A stretch of DNA of 8,028 bases, taken from the NCBI GenBank assembly GCA_030620735.1, contig JAUXDV010000085.1:1-8028 (forward strand), in the 5' to 3' direction. Below, one piece after another: positions 4,991 through 8,028 of the stretch. The position numbers and the translations under genes were made by a program. This stretch comes from Gammaproteobacteria bacterium. GTDB lineage: Bacteria; Pseudomonadota; Gammaproteobacteria; Chromatiales; Chromatiaceae. Under the pieces are notes generated by a model. The model saw only the letters and a list, made by a program, of their open reading frames with translations. It was not told the origin of the DNA and did no database searches. Each line of letters opens with the position of its first letter. Position 1 is the first letter of the stretch.

Positions 4991-6940
4991 TTACAAACCG
5001 TTCCTGGACGGGAGGAACATCCGATTGCTGCTGTGTTGTATATCCAGCGCCATTGCATCGATGCTGGCTCCGTGTTGTGCCTTCAAGGTCGCCGCGAGTT
5101 CGGCCTGTTGTCTCTTCAGTACTGCGATAATATCGTCGCGCATCTCCTCCCTGAACAGGGCCTCATCCATCTCGATGAACACCTTGTCGAAGGCAAACCA
5201 TGCAACCGTACCGGCGACGATCCCGCAGACAGCGGCCAATGGACCGCCAGGCGTGCAGACCGCGGCGCCCCCAGCCGCGGACAGCAGCACCGAGCCGCCT
5301 TTTTTCGCCGATGCCTTGCCGAGCAGGCCGGCAGCGGCGGCGAAGCTCTTTTTGGCGGCAACCTTGCCAACGACTGCCGCGGCGGCCTTTTTTGCCAATA
5401 GCTTTGATGACATCACCGCAATCACGGCGCCGCCCCCGGCAGCGGTTGCGGCGCGTACCTGGTCCCGCTCAAGACTGCCGAAGGCAGACAGATCCAGTTC
5501 GCCGAGACTACAAGGCTGCGCCTCGATGCTGACCGTAGCCTGGTGGCCGAGGCGCTGGTGCAATGCTGACATCTGTTTTTCGATGGTTGTGACGATGTTC
5601 TGGTTGGCGCTGGTCAAGCGCTCGCCGAAACGGGTTTTGCTGAACAGGCGGCTTTCGAGTTCGTCGGCCATCAACTCTCCCAGGTCGCCGGTGGCCACAG
5701 CCGCCAGGCGTTCGTACTCGCCGATGACGGTAAAATACCAGTCGAGGTAGTGGTCGACGCCCCGTTCGACATCGATGAATAGGCGCTCCAGGTCGGCGTT
5801 TACCTGCAGGTTGGCATCACGTTTCGAATCGCCGCGGGCGCGCTCTATCTCGCCATCGAATTGCTGCCCGAGTTGCTCCACTGCAGTCTGGTCCGGTTTA
5901 CAGGGGTTGGCCCAACTGACCAATCTTTGCGCCTCGCGTTGCAGCTCCTGCGGGTCGAAGCCCTGGAGTTTGAACGCGGCGTACAAATAGGGGATCGCCA
6001 GGATCAGTATCGTGATCACGAAGGCCTTGGAAAAGCTGCCTTCGCCGGTGAGGGTCGTCAGGCGTAGTTTGCGCGCATCGAGCAGGCCTACGATGCCCAG
6101 TTGAAAGCGGGTGAAGGCGTAGGCGAAGATGCCTGCCTGGAGCAGGAACAGGCCCCAGGCGGCAAGCCGTAGTTGCGCATCGGGCAGCTTTGGAATGACG
6201 ATCTGCGACAGGTGCGAGGTGAGCTGAGCGCCGCTGGCCAGCAGGCCGACCAGGTAGCCGGACAGCGGACAGGCGGCGATCGAGGCGTGCTTGCTAAAGG
6301 CAGCCTCGGCAACCGTATACCAGGCCATGTCGCGGGTGTCGGCGACAGCGACCACAAAGAAATCGACCAGCAGAAAGCCGACGCTCAGGAACAACAGATT
6401 GAACAGCAGCATTGGCCAGTGTCGCACCAGGACCCCCAGTTGCTGCTCCCGTATCTGGCTGGCCATGCGTCGCCGTATCGGGCCGACCATCAGGGCCAGC
6501 AGCAGCACATCGGCGGCCAGCAGCCACCAGTGCTGCGGTTTCAGCAGGGCGCTGAAGCCGAGTAGCACAAAGGCCCATGCCAGGGCGGCGAAAACCTGCA
6601 GGCCGCGGACCAGGCGACCTGACCATAACCAGCGGCGGATGTCACTCTCAGCAGTGGTCGCTCGCGCCAGAATCGCCCGCCGTTGAAACAGGAGGTACTC
6701 CTGCTGATAGTGCCAGATTGGCCAGGCGATGATGGCGACCAGGAATAACAGGCTCCAGCAGGGTGAGTCCAGCAGGCTGTGGGAAAGCAGCAACAGTAGT
6801 GCGGTTGCCGCCGGCATCGCCAGCAGGCGGGAGGTGAGGGAGGCGGCCGTCGTTGGAACGGGCTGCTCGGTGGTTGCTGGGCCCTGGGGCATGGTCGTGG
6901 CCTTTTGTGGTTGCCGGGGTTTATTCCAAAATGGGATCAA
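4991..6940 (-). CDS. Large polytopic membrane protein of unknown function
   Basis: I do not recognise this 649-residue protein. After a polar Pro/Thr-rich N-terminus (1-38), hydrophobic segments lie at about 42-58, 60-76, 114-133, 137-154, 175-200, 262-277 and 305-323, predicting seven inner-membrane spans. A polar, largely helical domain follows (about 325-490) with an HYLDWYFTVIGEYERLA stretch (397-413). The C-terminal part is unusual: Ala/Lys-rich repeats built on AKK and GK (515-547), then a Gly-rich hydrophobic stretch (553-584, with GGPLAAVCGIVAG) resembling a glycine-zipper membrane hairpin, then an acidic helix DKVFIEMDEALFREEMRDD (585-603) and a long amphipathic tail. The frame opens with TTG at 6940, preceded by AGGA at short spacing. 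The ATG at 6892 (633 residues, weak AAGG upstream) is equally possible. It lies 58 bp after dsbB on the same strand. Its G+C is visibly higher than its neighbours', which could indicate a different origin. Confidence 0.82.
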   Translation of the reverse strand: MIPFWNKPRQPQKATTMPQGPATTEQPVPTTAASLTSRLLAMPAATALLLLLSHSLLDSPCWSLLFLVAIIAWPIWHYQQEYLLFQRRAILARATTAESDIRRWLWSGRLVRGLQVFAALAWAFVLLGFSALLKPQHWWLLAADVLLLALMVGPIRRRMASQIREQQLGVLVRHWPMLLFNLLFLSVGFLLVDFFVVAVADTRDMAWYTVAEAAFSKHASIAACPLSGYLVGLLASGAQLTSHLSQIVIPKLPDAQLRLAAWGLFLLQAGIFAYAFTRFQLGIVGLLDARKLRLTTLTGEGSFSKAFVITILILAIPYLYAAFKLQGFDPQELQREAQRLVSWANPCKPDQTAVEQLGQQFDGEIERARGDSKRDANLQVNADLERLFIDVERGVDHYLDWYFTVIGEYERLAAVATGDLGELMADELESRLFSKTRFGERLTSANQNIVTTIEKQMSALHQRLGHQATVSIEAQPCSLGELDLSAFGSLERDQVRAATAAGGGAVIAVMSSKLLAKKAAAAVVGKVAAKKSFAAAAGLLGKASAKKGGSVLLSAAGGAAVCTPGGPLAAVCGIVAGTVAWFAFDKVFIEMDEALFREEMRDDIIAVLKRQQAELAATLKAQHGASIDAMALDIQHSSNRMFLPSRNGL

Positions 6941-6998
6941 TTTCCTGCGTAAAAATCCGGGATGTCCGTTCGGCGACTGGCGCTGATGATTCCTTTTC

Positions 6999-7511
6999 TC
7001 ACTCCCTGTTTATCCTGAACTGCGATGCAATAACAACAACCAGCACCAGCAAATAAAGCACATATACTCCAGCCATGGTCTGCGGCATGGTGTATTCAAG
7101 AAACCGCCACTGGATCTCGTCGCAGAACCCGGTTGGATTGAATAACAGCGGAAACCACTCGTCCAGTTTTGCCCACGCTGGGAATTTAGCGATAAAATCA
7201 CAGCTCGCTGTCATTGAGTTCTGCTGGATGCCGCTATGTTCAAACGCCAGCATGAGTCCCCAGACTGCACTGCTTCCCCATAACAAAAATCCAGCGCAGC
7301 GAAAAATGAGCAACTGCGGGGCAATGGCGCCGATCAGACCGGCCAGAAAAATCCCCATCACTGCAGTGCGCTCATAGATGCAGAGTACACAGGGCTGCAA
7401 CTGCATCTCTCCATACTGAAAGTAGAGCGCAGCCAGTTCCAGGAGCAGGGCGGATAGAGCCAGTAGCAGCCAGGAGAAGCGTTTTGTCGAAAGCTGTTTT
7501 AGAAATTTCAT
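6999..7511 (-). CDS. dsbB: Disulfide bond formation protein B
   Basis: This inner-membrane quinone reductase reoxidises periplasmic DsbA and passes the electrons to ubiquinone or menaquinone. Starting at the ATG at 7511 gives 170 residues with four membrane helices. The essential cysteines then fall at 41 and 44 (PCVLC, first periplasmic loop) and at 104 and 130 (second loop), exactly the E. coli DsbB positions. Arg48 in CIYERTAV, next to the quinone site, is also in register, as is the conserved Trp/Tyr-rich GVYVLYLL final helix. This agreement fixes the start; a GTG 17 codons upstream would only add residues encoded by a palindrome. No clear Shine-Dalgarno precedes the ATG. The gene heads a probable two-gene operon with the 649-residue membrane protein and is divergent from glyA. 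No dsbA is present in the window. Confidence 0.95.
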   Translation of the reverse strand: MKFLKQLSTKRFSWLLLALSALLLELAALYFQYGEMQLQPCVLCIYERTAVMGIFLAGLIGAIAPQLLIFRCAGFLLWGSSAVWGLMLAFEHSGIQQNSMTASCDFIAKFPAWAKLDEWFPLLFNPTGFCDEIQWRFLEYTMPQTMAGVYVLYLLVLVVVIASQFRINRE

Positions 7512-7534
7512 AGGCTGATTCAATATTCTCTGTA

Positions 7535-7562
7535 GTGGGTGTGAAGTATACTTCACACCCAC
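7535..7562. promoter_or_regulatory. Perfect 28-bp palindrome upstream of dsbB
   Basis: GTGGGTGTGAAGTA is followed at once by its exact reverse complement, with no mismatch over 28 bp; the dyad ends there on both sides. Its centre GTATAC supplies a TATACT (five of six to -10) on either strand, so a protein bound here would cover a possible dsbB promoter 24 bp before the dsbB ATG. It lacks a T-run and so is not a classical terminator. It contains TGAA-N6-TTCA and TGTGA-N8-TCACA, which are one and two bases too widely spaced for MetR and CRP sites. A dispersed repeat is the main alternative to an operator. Confidence 0.6.
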
Positions 7563-7657
7563 GAATGCCTCTATTCAGGTTGCCGATAAGGATGTGCTGA
7601 TCGAACCCCTGTCGCATCGATTCATTCTGAGTTTCCATAACAGTTGTACTCCACCTC

Positions 7658-7666
7658 TGCTAAAAT
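7658..7666 (+). promoter_or_regulatory. Candidate extended -10 promoter of glyA
   Basis: TGCTAAAAT fits the extended -10 pattern TGnTATAAT with one mismatch in the hexamer (TAAAAT, 7661-7666). No good -35 is seen at 17 nt spacing. Transcription would begin near 7673, leaving a leader of about 33 nt that contains the glyA ribosome binding site. Confidence 0.4.
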
Positions 7667-7705
7667 CCGCAATATTATTGAATGAGTGATGGCTGGAGAG
7701 AACCC

Positions 7706-8028
7706 ATGTTTAAGAAAACGATGCAGATCAGTGACTATGATGCCGAGCTTTGGCAGGCGATTAGGGATGAAGAGCAGCGGCAGGAGCAGCATATCGAGCT
7801 GATCGCATCGGAGAATTACACCAGTCCGCGTGTGATGCAGGCACAGGGCTCTGTGCTGACGAATAAATATGCGGAAGGCTACCCCGGCAAACGCTACTAC
7901 GGTGGCTGCGAATATGTCGACAAGGCAGAGCAGCTGGCGATCGATCGCGCCAAAGCGCTGTTTGATGCTGATTATGCCAATGTACAGCCGCACTCGGGCT
8001 CGCAGGCAAACGCCGCAGTCTTCATGGC
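7706..8028 (+). CDS. glyA: Serine hydroxymethyltransferase (3' partial)
   Basis: This PLP enzyme converts serine and tetrahydrofolate to glycine and 5,10-methylene-tetrahydrofolate, the main source of one-carbon units, in the cytosol. The first 107 residues, of roughly 417 expected, are present, and the frame is open to the window edge. They include the near-invariant IELIASENYTS, GSVLTNKYAEGYPGKRYYGG, CEYVDKAEQLAIDRA and NVQPHSGSQAN, which contribute to the PLP and folate sites and the dimer interface. The PLP lysine lies outside the window. The start is firm: the opening aligns with the E. coli protein (YDAELWQA) and GGAGAG (7695-7700) precedes the ATG by 5 nt. It is divergent from dsbB. 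In E. coli glyA is controlled by PurR and MetR, but no exact site for either is seen here. Confidence 0.97.
   Translation, partial: MFKKTMQISDYDAELWQAIRDEEQRQEQHIELIASENYTSPRVMQAQGSVLTNKYAEGYPGKRYYGGCEYVDKAEQLAIDRAKALFDADYANVQPHSGSQANAAVFM

Noticed and set aside
4953..5750. A 265-codon + strand open frame antisense to the 649-residue gene
   Set aside because: Its Ser/Ala/Arg-rich, low-complexity composition is the usual shadow of a G+C-rich gene, and it has no motif. The - strand frame has membrane helices and coherent domains.
7541..7556. MetR or CRP site inside the 28-bp palindrome
   Set aside because: TGAA-N6-TTCA is one base too long for MetR, and TGTGA-N8-TCACA is two bases too long for CRP. 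Perfect symmetry over 28 bp also goes beyond either site.
7512..7562. GTG start for dsbB 17 codons upstream
   Set aside because: The added residues are encoded by the palindrome and are not DsbB-like. The downstream ATG puts all four cysteines at the E. coli positions.

Overview
The window looks like an ordinary housekeeping stretch of a gammaproteobacterial chromosome. GlyA, DusA and DsbB resemble their Escherichia coli counterparts closely; the DsbB cysteines even fall at the E. coli positions. The mix of genes and the dispersed palindromic repeats between them would suit a free-living or symbiotic environmental gammaproteobacterium. That placement is inference, since no rRNA or lineage marker is present.

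Layout. Positions 1-294 hold the end of a SulP-type anion transporter (STAS domain), closed by a strong intrinsic terminator. bioA (biotin synthesis) follows on the + strand. Next come about 240 bp of nested inverted repeats and a small DUF2892 membrane protein on the - strand. That gene is transcribed divergently from a 504-residue two-domain protein (phosphotransferase-like plus P-loop kinase) on the + strand. Their 68-bp gap carries two candidate promoters that run through one shared palindrome. A REP-like repeat separates the 504-residue gene from convergent dusA (tRNA dihydrouridine synthase, - strand).

Upstream of dusA on the - strand lie dsbB (disulfide-bond formation) and, 58 bp after it, a 649-residue multi-spanning membrane protein that I do not recognise. 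These two are probably one operon ending at a strong terminator at 4877-4911. The gap between that operon and dusA contains a perfect extended -10 box (TGCTATAAT, - strand) followed by two hairpins, the second being that terminator. This is the layout of a ~75-nt small RNA or of a dusA leader with an attenuator. Divergent from dsbB, glyA begins on the + strand and runs off the window. The dsbB-glyA gap carries a perfect 28-bp palindrome.

No complete new multi-gene system is visible: there are no CRISPR arrays, transposases, integrases, toxin-antitoxin pairs or tRNA/rRNA genes. The items most worth following up are the candidate small RNA or attenuator before dusA, the 28-bp palindrome before dsbB, and the unrecognised membrane protein.
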